A DNA stretch of 64,000 nucleotides from Holophagales bacterium (GTDB lineage Bacteria; Acidobacteriota; Thermoanaerobaculia; UBA5066): positions 248,001 through 312,000 of the forward strand of contig JADKBZ010000003.1 of the NCBI GenBank assembly GCA_016714815.1, read 5' to 3'. This document shows positions 50,646 through 59,713 of the stretch, in pieces. Below the pieces are notes generated by a model. That model did not search any database and was not told where the DNA came from. It saw nothing but the letters and a program-made list of their open reading frames with translations. The translations under genes were made by a program, and so were the position numbers. The stretch's first letter is position 1, and each line of letters starts with the position of its first letter.

Positions 50646-52702
50646 GTCGGGTAGCCAGGGGAGGTTGCCCTCCCCCAGCTCCCACGGAACCGGACTTGTG
50701 GATCTCACATCCGGCTCTTCGGGACACCGGGGTCGGGGCCGAAGCCCTTATGCCGGTGCCAGGGCTTGCGCCCCGCAGCTATCCCAGTTCCAGCCCCAGA
50801 TTGAGCTGTACCGGGGCGAGCTCTCGTGCCCACCTCTGTCCGTGCCATGCCGTCAGCGAGAACAGTCCCCGCTTTTCGAAGTATTCGTTTCGGAGACTCT
50901 TCTGCACCGCCGCAGTTCGGCTCAGGTCCCAGAGGCGTCGTCGCCCCTCGTAGACCGTTCGCCAGGCCTTCTTCGATGGACACCCGAGCTTGATGAGTCG
51001 GCGCGCGATCGAGCGCTTGCTCCGCCAGTGCTTCAGCAGCACCGCGCGGAGTCGGCGCCTGATGTGGGCGTCCAGTTTGTGTAGCGTTCGCTCCGCTGTC
51101 TCTCCGGTCACGATCCAGAAGAACCCGATCCAGCCTTTAAGGAACACGTTCAGTTCCCGCAGCGTCGCCCACAGCGACTGCCCCCGGTTCCGACGCGTCT
51201 TGCTGCGGATCTTCTCGTCCACGCGTTCTTTCGAACGCTTCGACAAGTCCACCTCCACGGTCCCGTCCTCAGGCTCGCGCCTGAGCCAGAACCCCAGGAA
51301 GTGCCGTTCCCCTGATTTCGCCACGGCGCTCTTGGCCAGGTTCACCTTCAGCCGGAGCTTTCGCTCGATGAAGTCCCTGACGTTGGCCATCACCCTTTCG
51401 CCTGCCCGTTGACTGCGAACATAGATGTTCTGGTCATCGGCATAGCGTACGAAGCGGTGTCCTCGTCTCGAGAGCTCCCAGTCGAGCTCGTCGAGCACGA
51501 TGTTCGACAGCAGCGGCGAAAGCGACCCGCCCTGCGGCGTCCCCTCTTCCGTCGTCACCACCACTCCGTCCGGCATCACCACCCGCGCCTTCAGCATCCG
51601 CCGGATCAGACCGATCAGCCGGTCATCTTTCACCAGCATTCCCAGCCGGGCCAACAATCGCTCCCAGTGAACCCGATCGAAGAACTTGTCCAGATCCAGG
51701 TCCACCACGATCTCGTAGCCCTCCTCCAGATGCCGCTTCGCTTCGGCGATCGCCGTGTGACAGCTCCTGCCCGGCCGGAAACCATGGCTACTCGGGTGAA
51801 ACGTCGGCTCGTAATGAGGGCTGAGCACCTGCGCCACAGCCTGCTGCACGATCCGATCGATCACGTTCGGGATGCCAAGGCCCCTTTCGCCGCCTCCCGT
51901 CTTCGGGATCCATACCCTCCGGATGTCTCCCGGTCGGTATTCCCCCCGTCCTCAGTTCGCGGCTCAGCACCGGCACGATGGCATCCAGGCGCTGTCGCAC
52001 CTGCTCCACCGTCTGCCGGTCCGGTCCCGGAGCGCCGTCGTTCGACGCCACTCTCCGAAACGCTTCCATCAGGTTCTCTTCTCGCGCCACCTCCTCGATC
52101 GTCATCGCGGGCAGGGCTCTTCCTGTCGTGCTCCTCGACTTCGGCACCGCGCACGGTTGAGGCTGGGGTCGGCCCCGGTCCCTCCCGCCGTCGTCCCCTT
52201 TCGGGCTCTCGGCTGTCTCGAGGATCAGTTCAAGCTGCTCTGCCTCTTCTCTGGCCGTGGTCCCCTTCCCTCCCCGCGCGCTCTCCCGCGCGGTTGAGGC
52301 CGCCTTTCGACAGCTTTCCGGTACAACGAGACCATCCGACTCCTCTCGTCCCTTCGTCATCTCGTCCTTTCGTCCTCGACGACTACCGCCCATCCGAATC
52401 GGATGCACGGAGGCCGAGAGGTCTCCCCGGGTAAGGGTCACGGAACTTCCCCCGGACCACCGTCGTCTCTACTCATTCCCGCCAACGGATATTGGGCGTC
52501 GCATGCTGATGGTCAGCTTACCCACGGGCCATAAGCCTCACAGACGCTTCGCTCTACGCTCGGTGCCGGGTTCCACCTCAGGCTTCCATCGGACGCCTTC
52601 TCCTCTCGTTGAACGACGCCCCTGCCTCGTCGGTGTTGGGTTCCCTCCGTCAAGGTCTCAAGAGGACTTCCACTTCCTGTTCCGCGCCCATGCCGGGCGC
52701 AC
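50646..52702 (-). mobile_element. Group IIC-attC intron, copy 4 (diverged)
   Basis: GTGCG at 52702-52698 on the minus strand, domain V at 50717-50687, same target position. It carries many substitutions relative to copies 1-3, so it represents an older or separate arrival. Confidence 0.92.
50779..52441 (-). CDS. ltrA: Group II intron reverse transcriptase/maturase, copy 4 (one frameshift)
   Basis: From MIDRIVQQAVAQ to the stop, 361 residues are uninterrupted, with GFRPGRSCHTAI, VVDLDLDKFFDRV, GTPQGGSLSPLLSN, RYADDQNIYV and the maturase X domain. The N-terminal part (RT0, ENLMEAFRRVASNDGAPGPD) is in another frame. One extra G in a run near 51946-51951 (six where five would keep frame) separates them. 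This is the best candidate for an active enzyme that could serve all four introns. The start is uncertain, and an internal ATG near 52395 is plausible. Confidence 0.9.
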
Positions 52703-52747
52703 CATGCAGCTGACTCGCTTCGCTCGCAGCTGATGCTGCGGTTAGGC
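52703..52747 (+). other. attC site 10, right part
   Basis: CATGCAGCTGACTCGC and GCTCGCAGCTGATGC form the arms. The two substitutions relative to other sites are compensatory (CGG/CCG becoming CTG/CAG), showing selection on the fold. It ends in GTTAGGC. Confidence 0.86.
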
Positions 52748-52817
52748 CGTCCGGGCACGTCTACCTACATGACCGCACTTCCAGTCAACAGTCGCCAGAA
52801 AGGAGTTCTTCGCGCTC

Positions 52818-53579
52818 ATGCCATACACCGAAGCACAGGCTCAACTCGCAAGTAGCATCGTCACGAACTTGCTCCAAGGAGAACGTCGCGAGTTCGATCT
52901 ACCTCAGCAGGTCGCGATCGCAGATATCGAGTCCGACGCGCTTCAGTTCTCCGCCGACATGGAGCTTCTTGATCATCTCGGTCAACCCGCGCCCGCCATT
53001 CGCCTCGCAGATCAGGAACCCGTCCCGATCGCGCTTTCCGCCTTCGCCGGCTGGCCTTACGAACCTGGCGGCCGGTTAGGCGCCTCCTCGTGGCGCCGGC
53101 ATCCGTTCTTCCACGAATTCGCCCACTACTACCTTCGGGATATCCGCCGGGATGGGGACGCGCGCGACGGCTACGAGTATCTTCCCCTCGATCAGGCTCG
53201 CGCGACGTTCTCACGCCGCGCCGTCGCGTTCCTTGCGAACCGGATTGCCGCGGTTGCGGATCTTCTTAGACCGGAACGCGCGTGGCCTCACGTCGCCCCG
53301 CTCCAGCTCCTTCAACGGGCACGCGGCCCCCGCATCACAGCACCGGGCTGTCACTTCTATCTGTCGACTGATTCACCCGGTCTTCGAGTCTTTTGGTCCG
53401 GCGCGTACTACATTTCTCCCAACTACTTCAGCCATCCGACTACGCCAGCCGTCGGCGTGTTGCAGGCCGGCACCTACGTGTTTGGCGTCGATGGCGGCGC
53501 ATATGGAAATGCTATTCAGTGGGACCGCAACGCGATTGTCGGGTTGCCGGGGTCTCCTCACGCACACCTCAACTACTAG
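52818..53579 (+). CDS. Cassette 11: unknown protein with an HExxH-like motif
   Basis: This 253-residue protein starts at the ATG at 52818, 14 bases after AAAGGAG. It is soluble, with RRHPFFHEFAHYYLRDIRRD near 95-115. HEFAH has the form of a zincin HExxH motif, but no third ligand is obvious, so a metalloprotease role is only a possibility. The C-terminal 80 residues are beta-rich with many aromatics (YLSTDSPGLRVFWSGAYYIS). It precedes a membrane protein gene by 9 bp in the same cassette. Confidence 0.58.
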   Translation: MPYTEAQAQLASSIVTNLLQGERREFDLPQQVAIADIESDALQFSADMELLDHLGQPAPAIRLADQEPVPIALSAFAGWPYEPGGRLGASSWRRHPFFHEFAHYYLRDIRRDGDARDGYEYLPLDQARATFSRRAVAFLANRIAAVADLLRPERAWPHVAPLQLLQRARGPRITAPGCHFYLSTDSPGLRVFWSGAYYISPNYFSHPTTPAVGVLQAGTYVFGVDGGAYGNAIQWDRNAIVGLPGSPHAHLNY

Positions 53580-53588
53580 CGGTGTCTA

Positions 53589-54230
53589 ATGCATCAGTAC
53601 GGCCCATTCATCAACCTGATGTCCGTAGCGGCGGCTCTCGTCTCGCTGTTCAGTACGATGCTGCTGAAAAGCGTCGGCAGAGTATCCAAGTGGACCTGGC
53701 TAGTAACCGAAACACCCTCCTTCATGGTAACGGCCGGTGCGCGTGCCGTCGCTGTCTCGATAATGGCCCTCACCTATGTAACGATCAGCCCTTCCAACCA
53801 TCAGCTCTTCGCCACCGGTGCAGTCCTCGCCGGCCTCCTCTGTGCAGGAGCGATCTGGCGCTTCGATCTCCTCCGACGACGTCACATCGTCGCCATTCCT
53901 CTTCTTGCCCCCAACGGCAAGCAGCTAACGAAACACGGCATCCCACGGTCCAGAGCAGTTCTCATCGGTTCTGAAGCGCAGCTTCTTACGCAGGCAGCTG
54001 CCGCGTTACAGAAGGCCCGAGAGGAACGCGGGGGCATCTCGCTTCGGCAGTTCATGAGCGGCTACGGCGCTCAGTCTGTTAACGATCCTGAAGCTCTCTG
54101 GGATCGCGGTCTCTTAGCGGGTATCGGGGCTGCCCTCAGCACGCTCATCATGCTCGTAATGCTCTCCGCCGTCGTTGCGCTCTTTCTCGGAGCGTTCGTG
54201 ATCTACGTTCACGGAGCTACGGCGCCGTAG
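53589..54230 (+). CDS. Cassette 11: polytopic membrane protein
   Basis: This 213-residue protein has about four transmembrane segments: 8-28 (INLMSVAAALVSLFSTMLL), 50-65 (AVAVSIMALTYVTI), 75-90 (GAVLAGLLCAGAIW) and a long C-terminal pair from 180 (LSTLIMLVMLSAVVALFLGA). A soluble loop of about 85 residues lies between. Function is unknown. It probably works with the upstream protein of the same cassette. Confidence 0.65.
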   Translation: MHQYGPFINLMSVAAALVSLFSTMLLKSVGRVSKWTWLVTETPSFMVTAGARAVAVSIMALTYVTISPSNHQLFATGAVLAGLLCAGAIWRFDLLRRRHIVAIPLLAPNGKQLTKHGIPRSRAVLIGSEAQLLTQAAAALQKAREERGGISLRQFMSGYGAQSVNDPEALWDRGLLAGIGAALSTLIMLVMLSAVVALFLGAFVIYVHGATAP

Positions 54231-54279
54231 AACGCCAACTCCGACGAGTGCGAAGAGGACCGAGAACGCATCGCGTGGG

Positions 54280-54334
54280 GCCTAACCAAGCATGCAGCGG
54301 ACTCGCTGCGCTCGCCGCTGATGCCCCGGTTAGA
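54280..54334 (+). other. attC site 11 (last core base displaced by IS copy B)
   Basis: GCCTAAC, the palindrome, and GTTAGA at 54329-54334. The final C of the GTTAGAC core is at 55877 after the IS. Confidence 0.87.
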
Positions 54335-54405
54335 TGCTACGAAAAGAGGGACGCCGCTGTAACGATTCGGCTCTCAGATCGCTTGGCGGGGAAAGGAGAG
54401 AAGAC

Positions 54406-55554
54406 ATGGCACAGACGGCGGCCCACAACAAGCATATCGCTGCGCAGGAACGACTCTATGTCGCTTTCGAGCTCGGGTGGACGAAATGGAAGCTGGGGTT
54501 CTGCTCGAGGCTGGACGAGAAAGCGTGGGTGACGACGATCGACGCACGGGACATCGGAGCGATGAAGAGGACGATCGCGAAGGCCCGAACGCGATTCAAG
54601 GTGAGTGCAACGTGCCCTGTGGCGTCGTGCTACGAGGCCGGGCGGGACGGCTTCTGGCTGGATCGCCTACTGAAGCAGATGAGCGTCGAGAACGTCGTCG
54701 TGGATTCGGGATCGATCAAAGTGGACCGCCGAGCGCGGCGCGCGAAGACCGACCGTCTGGACGCCGAGGACCTCGTGACGATGCTGGTGCGTTACGTCTC
54801 GGGAGAGCCGAAGGTCTGGCACGTCGTGCACGTGCCGAGTCCGGAGCAAGAGGACGCCCGGCATCTGCAACGAGAGATCCGAACGCTGAAGAAGGAGCAG
54901 ACGCGGATCGTGAACCGCGTGCGGGGCCTTCTCGCGAGTCAGGGGGTGTCGGTGAAGATGGGGCGGCGGGGCCTGCTTGTGCCGCTGGAGGCGCTGCGAA
55001 CCTGGGACGGATCGCCTCTCCCGCCGGGGCTGACGCTGCGAGTGGGCCAGGAACTGTCTCGTCACGTGGTCGTTCACGAACAGATGCTGGCTTTGGAGGC
55101 CCAGAGGCACCGGGGAATCCAGGAAGAGGGCAGCGCGAACGCGGCGATGAGCCAGCGTCTGATGGAACTGAAGGCGATCGGGGAAACGACCGCCGAGACA
55201 CTGACACGCGAGGTCTTCTTCCGGGACTTTGAGAATCGGCGCCAGATCGGGTCGTACTCCGGCTTGACGCCGTCGCCATATCAGAGCGGTGATATGTCGC
55301 ATGAATCGGGGATAAGTCATGCCGGGAACCGGCACCTGCGAGGGATCATCGTAGACGTCGCCTGGGACTGGCTCCGCTACCAGCCGCAGAGCACGCTGGC
55401 ACGCTGGTACCAGAAGCGGTTCGGATCGGGAGGCCCGCGAATGCGAAAGATCGGGATCGTCGCGCTGGCGCGGAAGCTCCTGATCGCTCTCTGGCGCTAT
55501 GCCGAGTTCGGCGTCCTCCCGCAACGGGCTCAGCGGAAGGCCCTGGCCGCCTGA
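54406..55554 (+). CDS. IS110 family transposase, intact
   Basis: This 382-residue DEDD transposase/recombinase starts MAQTAAHNKHIAA at the ATG at 54406, just after GAAAGGAGAGAAG. The N-terminal RuvC-like domain shows YVAFELGWTKWKLGF, then VVVDSGSIKV and KTDRLDAEDLVTML. A coiled middle follows. The C-terminal Transposase_20 domain has GLTPSPYQSGDMSHESG and AGNRHLRGIIVDVAWDW. IS110 enzymes use an element-encoded guide RNA to choose targets. It is about 97% similar to copy A, which is frameshifted, so this copy is the likely source of activity for both. Confidence 0.92.
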   Translation: MAQTAAHNKHIAAQERLYVAFELGWTKWKLGFCSRLDEKAWVTTIDARDIGAMKRTIAKARTRFKVSATCPVASCYEAGRDGFWLDRLLKQMSVENVVVDSGSIKVDRRARRAKTDRLDAEDLVTMLVRYVSGEPKVWHVVHVPSPEQEDARHLQREIRTLKKEQTRIVNRVRGLLASQGVSVKMGRRGLLVPLEALRTWDGSPLPPGLTLRVGQELSRHVVVHEQMLALEAQRHRGIQEEGSANAAMSQRLMELKAIGETTAETLTREVFFRDFENRRQIGSYSGLTPSPYQSGDMSHESGISHAGNRHLRGIIVDVAWDWLRYQPQSTLARWYQKRFGSGGPRMRKIGIVALARKLLIALWRYAEFGVLPQRAQRKALAA

Positions 55555-55876
55555 AGAGGAGCAACCCGACGAGATCATGAGCCACTGCTGGATGCACCCG
55601 CCCGAGAACGCCGCCTGGTCGGCCACTACGAACGACCGCAGGTTAGAAGGGGCGGTTGCCCAAGAGCTTCCTCTACGCGCGCTTTCGCGTACACAGCATT
55701 TTGTGTTCGGCCCCGCCGACACGGATAGAAGGTTGTCCGAGGGCCCAGCGCCCCGGCTCCCAAAGGAAGCTGCCAGCTCGTGGGATCGACACCAGAGATT
55801 TCTTAGAAGAAGGAGAACGGAGAACGGCCGGCGCGCATTCTACGAATCTACTTGACGGCGGGCCCTTCATAGAAGG
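55555..55876 (+). ncRNA. Candidate bridge/seek RNA region of IS copy B
   Basis: This is the 322-bp non-coding 3' end of the IS. In IS1111-type elements this end encodes the target-guiding RNA. It contains GGTTAGA at 55641-55647, identical to the attC core half-site into which both copies inserted (GGTTAGA before the element). Copy A has the same heptamer (complement at 37744-37750). RNA boundaries are not defined. Confidence 0.5.
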
Positions 55877-56239
55877 CGTGGCCACTCCAGCGGCCGTTGC
55901 TCGTCTGACATCCGCAGAGTGAGCGAGCACCTGATGAAGCCGAGATCGCCTGACCGAACCGCCATTCCCGGCGGACGGCCGACGCTGACAGGAACCATAT
56001 TCGGCTCCATCCGGAACTCGGCGTGCGGGCCACCTCTTCGTCCGCCAAGTTTCACTCTCTGCCTCTCGCCTCGTAGCGGCATCCTGGTTCAGGCTTCGTA
56101 CGGGCCGCCGGTTCTCCCTTCTGCCAGCGTTCGCACCGGGGCTCGCGCACTTCGTCGCGCTCGAACGCCGATGTCGTCCTCGGATCGGCGCCGGTCAGAG
56201 CTCGAGACGCCTCGGCACTCGGATACTGCCGGCCATCTC
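55877..56239. other. Cassette remnant after IS copy B
   Basis: No convincing gene is visible. This is where the 5' part of the CHAT-domain gene would be expected. Frames here give no recognisable domain and contain stops, which suggests decay or frameshifts. Confidence 0.4.
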
Positions 56240-56790
56240 CTCGGTTTCTACTGCGGCCCGCTTCCCCTGGCGACATCCGCCCCCCCGAAGAGGAGCGGCC
56301 CATTCGGGAGGCGATCAACCTTTCGCCGCATCGAGATGCCATGACCATTTCAACTTTGCCCGCTGCTACGGTCGATGTTTTGCGTAGGGCACTCCTCGCA
56401 CACGAATACGACATTATTCATTTCTGAGGACACGGAACAGAAGAAGGGGCCCTGCTCTTTGAGGACCTCTTGGGTGGCACCCCCCTGACGTCCCTATCAG
56501 CCATTCGGACGTTGATCGCTCGCTACCCGAGTGTTCTATGCCTGCTACTTAACGCCTGCTACTCGTTGAGAGCGTTCCCGGAGAGCCTTGCGCCGGTGAC
56601 CATTGGTATGGATTCGCCCGCAAGCGACGCTGCCGCGATCGAGTTCTCCCGTGGGTTCTACGATGCCGTCGGCGCGAACAAGTCCATTGATATCGCCATA
56701 GCAGAAGGCAAGTCGGCGGCCGACCTCAAGGGCCTCCTCGCCGGTCTCCCACTTGTGGTCATCTCACGGTCCGGTTCGCCCGAGGGCTAA
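56240..56790 (+). pseudogene. CHAT-domain (caspase-like) protease fragment with an internal stop
   Basis: The frame reads FLLRPASPGDIRPPEEERPI, REAINLSPHRDAMTIST and LLAHEYDIIHF. It then meets TGA (56425-56427) where the family has Ser/Thr before GHG. After the TGA comes GHGTEQKKGALLFEDLLGG, then the catalytic-cysteine region CLLLNACYSLRAF and FSRGFYDAVGANKSIDIAI. His (GHG) and Cys (NAC) of the protease dyad are thus both present on either side of one nonsense codon. No N-terminal domain is identifiable. CHAT proteases act in bacterial immunity and cell suicide. The stop codon overlaps the attC-like GGCTAAC. Confidence 0.7.
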
Positions 56791-56830
56791 CCCGAACTCA
56801 GCGGTCTCGCTACGCTCGCCTCACACACCT
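56785..56830 (+). other. attC site 12, truncated
   Basis: GGCTAACCCGAACTCAGCGG, then TCTCGCTACGCTCGCC. The left core and half of the palindrome are recognisable, but no GTTRRRY core follows, so the site is probably inactive and fuses two cassettes. Confidence 0.6.
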
Positions 56831-57720
56831 GCCGGACTCGCCGAAACCTCGCAGCCAGCACGGCATTCGAGGGAGAGGAAATAGTGACATCACTCACGTC
56901 GGGCCTTCTCCAACAACCCAATGTCAAGGCCTATTTCGGGTCGCTGCTCGGACTCGGCTTTGACTCCGACCGAGGGAAAGCTCTCAGTTACACTCTGCTT
57001 GCGTCCACGGGATTTCTGAGCCTTGCTTCGGCCTACACTACCTGGGTAGGTCTCTGCGAGTACTTGCCTGGTTTCATTGCCTTCCTTCTGACACTTGGCG
57101 TACAGGGTCTTCTCTACGCTTCATCGTGGCGGCTAGGGGGCTCCCTGAATACACGGGCCTTCCGCCCCTCACTCCTAGTGATCTTCTCGCTCACAATGGC
57201 TACGTCCGTCTTCTTCTCCTACTCTGCTCTTCTAAATACGGTATATCAACCTGCCGCTCGCCAGCGTGACCAACTGGAACGGGCTCACCTGGCCGCCACT
57301 ATCATCGATGCAGACATCTCCGCGCGATTGACCGCCGAGTTTCACGTTCAGGCGAAGTCCGTAAGAGAGAGCGTCCGGGTCTGGTACGGCCCCGTCTCCC
57401 GATCGCTCAATCACGCTCTCCTCTCTGCATCCAGTCGCGCAAGTGAGGCCTCAGCTGAACACGACCGGTTGACGCGGCGCGCTGACCGAGAGAACGTTTC
57501 TGGCGGTACCATGGTTACGATCGGTGGCAAGGCTTGGATTACTCCCTCTGGACGTGGAGACTTCACTCGACAATACGAGAGCGATGCCGATTCGTATCAA
57601 GTCTTGTCGCTTGCGCCCGCAGAACAGCATCTTGCTGCGCTCAGACGGATAGAAGAGGGCATTACCCGAGTCCTAGAATCCATTCTTCGCGACGATTCTC
57701 ACGTCACGCCGGGAGACCTA

Positions 57721-58887
57721 GTGGTCCCCGTCATACAGACGTGATCTTATTCAGCGTTGCGCGGGCTCGCTTGACCTTCTCCAGGATGTCGCAGGCTCTG
57801 GCGGTCCACACGAACGGCCGCGGATCGTTGTTGTGAGCGTCCAGATAGGCGTGAATGGCGCCGACAAGATCCTCCACGGACGAGAAGGCGGCGCGACGCA
57901 GGGAGCCTTCTCAGAGAGGTCTCGGAAGAACCTCTCGACCATGTTCAACCACGAGGCGCTCGTCGGGGTGAAGTGCATCTGGAACCGAGGGCGACGCGCG
58001 ATCCACGTCTGAACTCGAGGGTGCTTGTGGGTTGCGTAGTTGTCGGCGATCACGTGGATCTTCGTGGGCGGCGGGGTCTCGCGGTCGAGCAGCCGCAGGA
58101 AGGCGAGCCATTCCTGATGTCGATGCCGCGGCATGCAGACGCCAATGACGTGACCAGTGCTGACGTTGAGCGCGGCGAAGAGAGTGGTCGTGCCGTGCCT
58201 CTTGTAGTCGTGGGTCATCGTTCCGCAGCGGCCGCGCTTGAGCGGCAGACCGGGCTGGGTGCGGTCGAGTGCCTGGATCTGGCTCTTCTCGTCGGCGCAG
58301 AAGACGACCGCATGCTCGGGAGGGTGCAGGTACAGGCCCACGATCTCTTCGAGCTTCTCGGCAAAGAGCGGATCGTTGCTGACCTTGAACGTTTTGAAGA
58401 GGTGGGGCTTGAGTCCATGAGCACGCCAGATGCGGCCGATCGTCGCCTCGCTAACGCCGGTCGCCCTGGCCATCGTGGTGCGGCTCCAGTGAGTCTGGCC
58501 CGGAGGCGTCTCCGTCGTCGTCTTGCGGACGATCGCTGCGACCTTGGCCCGCGAGTACTTCTTCCTTCGCCCGGGGCGCGCCGCGTCCTTCTCGATACCG
58601 GCAAAGCCGGCCTCGGAGAAACGCGCCCGCCACTTGCCGACCGTACCCCGGGCGAGACGCAGCTTCTTCGCGATCTCACGATTCTCGACTCCGTCGCCGG
58701 CGAGCAGAACAACGCTCGCCCGAAGCACGAGGCGGACCGGTGTGCGCGGGCTGCGGACAAGTCTCTCCAAAGTCTGGCGCTGCTCCGGGGCCAGGTTGAT
58801 CTCGGCTGCACGTCGAATGGCCGCTTCCTCCCCGGAAAAGATACCGGGTCGGAGCGGATAAGTTCACGGAAATGCGACGGGGACCAC
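57721..58887 (-). mobile_element. IS630-type element
   Basis: The 1167-bp element has terminal inverted repeats beginning GTGGTCCCCGTC (57721) with the complement ending at 58887. TA at 57719-57720 and at 58888-58889 is the target duplication typical of IS630/Tc1. Similarity of the ends extends inward to a GTGA-CTTAT block. Confidence 0.88.
57751..58770 (-). pseudogene. IS630-type transposase, frameshifted near its C-terminus
   Basis: The N-terminal helix-turn-helix (NREIAKKLRLARGTVGKWRA) is followed by a DDE domain: VVFCADEKSQIQALDRTQPG (first Asp), KIHVIADNYATHKHP (second Asp) and FTPTSASWLNMVERFF (Glu). After RDLSEKA, near 57905, the frame shifts. The expected ending (a PRPFVWTA-type block) is in another frame over the last 150 bp. 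All three catalytic residues lie upstream of the shift, so activity is uncertain rather than excluded. Confidence 0.85.
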
Positions 58888-59713
58888 TAGTTCAACTCGA
58901 AGCGTGGCGGACGCAGCTAGACGCCTTTCTCGTATCTGACCCCGACGCGAGTCAACCCGCGGCCGCACTTTCCCGCGAAACACTTTCCGCTGCTGAAGTC
59001 GCAGCGACCGTCTTTTCGTCTCGAGCAGCCTATGCTCTGCCCGCAGACCATTCGTCTATGCGCGACCTCGACTCGATCAAACGCCCTCTTCTGGATCGGA
59101 TTCACAACCTAGCTTCCCTTCCACCCTCGGCACGGACCGACCTACTGCGCAACGTCGACGCCATCGGCGCACTACAGGGCCAGGACGTCCATCAGTTCGC
59201 CCTCGCAATAGGCGAACTCCGTCGCCTAAATCTCCTGGCGATCGGTGCGTTCCTAGTGGCGGTTGTTATCGACGGTTTGATCTTGCTGTGTGGCATTCTC
59301 GGGGCGCGCCCCGACTCGTACTTGGACATGCGGCATCCCAGCGATCTGCTGGACATCCAGGAGCTTGCTCTGGAAACCGTCATGAGCCTCTCCCTTGGCG
59401 AGAGCGTGGAGGCCCCCGTGCGATCTCCCTTCATTCGACGCTGCCGCGCTCTTCTTGAACACGTAACGGTCGACAGCGATCTTGCCTACTCTGGCTTTCC
59501 GGCGGTTCTGCCGTCAGCGGCTGTCCAGGACCTCCGTCTTGTCGAGATCGGCGTTCTGCTCGCTCTCGGCCTCGCTCAGCGGCAGAGTGATGGCGATCTC
59601 GCCCTACGCACGCGCTTTGTGCTGTGGATAGCACACTGTGCACAGAAGGATCTCTCTCAGACCGCGGCTCTTGATAGTCTCAACGTGACCACTTGCTAGA
59701 CGGAGTTCTTACG

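Larger units (their letters stand above)
54335..55876 (+). mobile_element. IS110 family (IS1111-type) element, copy B, in the right core of attC 11
   Basis: The 1542-bp element starts TGCTAC right after GTTAGA and ends AGAAGG before CGTGG. Excision joins GTTAGA to C. Imperfect subterminal inverted repeats (GGGACGCCG at 54348-54356, complement of CGGCGGGCCC at 55856-55865) and a long 3' non-coding end match the IS1111 subgroup. Confidence 0.85.
56884..59699 (+). pseudogene. Membrane protein gene split by an IS630-type element
   Basis: The two halves (56884-57720 and 58890-59699) join in frame when the element and one TA are removed: PGDL then VQLEAWRTQLDAFLV. The restored protein has 548 residues. 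It has N-terminal transmembrane segments (LASTGFLSLASAYTTWVGL, FIAFLLTLGVQGLLYASSW, LLVIFSLTMATSVFFSYSAL), a charged periplasmic or cytoplasmic middle, a further helix (LLAIGAFLVAVVIDGLILLC) and a soluble C-terminus. The GTG at 56884 is preceded by GGGAGAGGA. In its present state the product stops inside the IS. Function is unknown. Confidence 0.75.

Noticed and set aside
50329..51084. 251-residue frame spanning cassette 10 and intron 4
   Set aside because: It crosses an attC arm and an intron boundary and reads the RT gene in antisense.
40037..52441. Reverse transcriptases as retron or diversity-generating elements
   Set aside because: Intron boundaries, domain V, a maturase region and attC targeting identify group IIC introns. 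No msr/msd or template/variable repeat pair was seen.
56425..56427. TGA as a selenocysteine codon in the CHAT gene
   Set aside because: The position is not catalytic, the family has Ser/Thr there, and no selenocysteine insertion element was apparent. A nonsense change or error is simpler.
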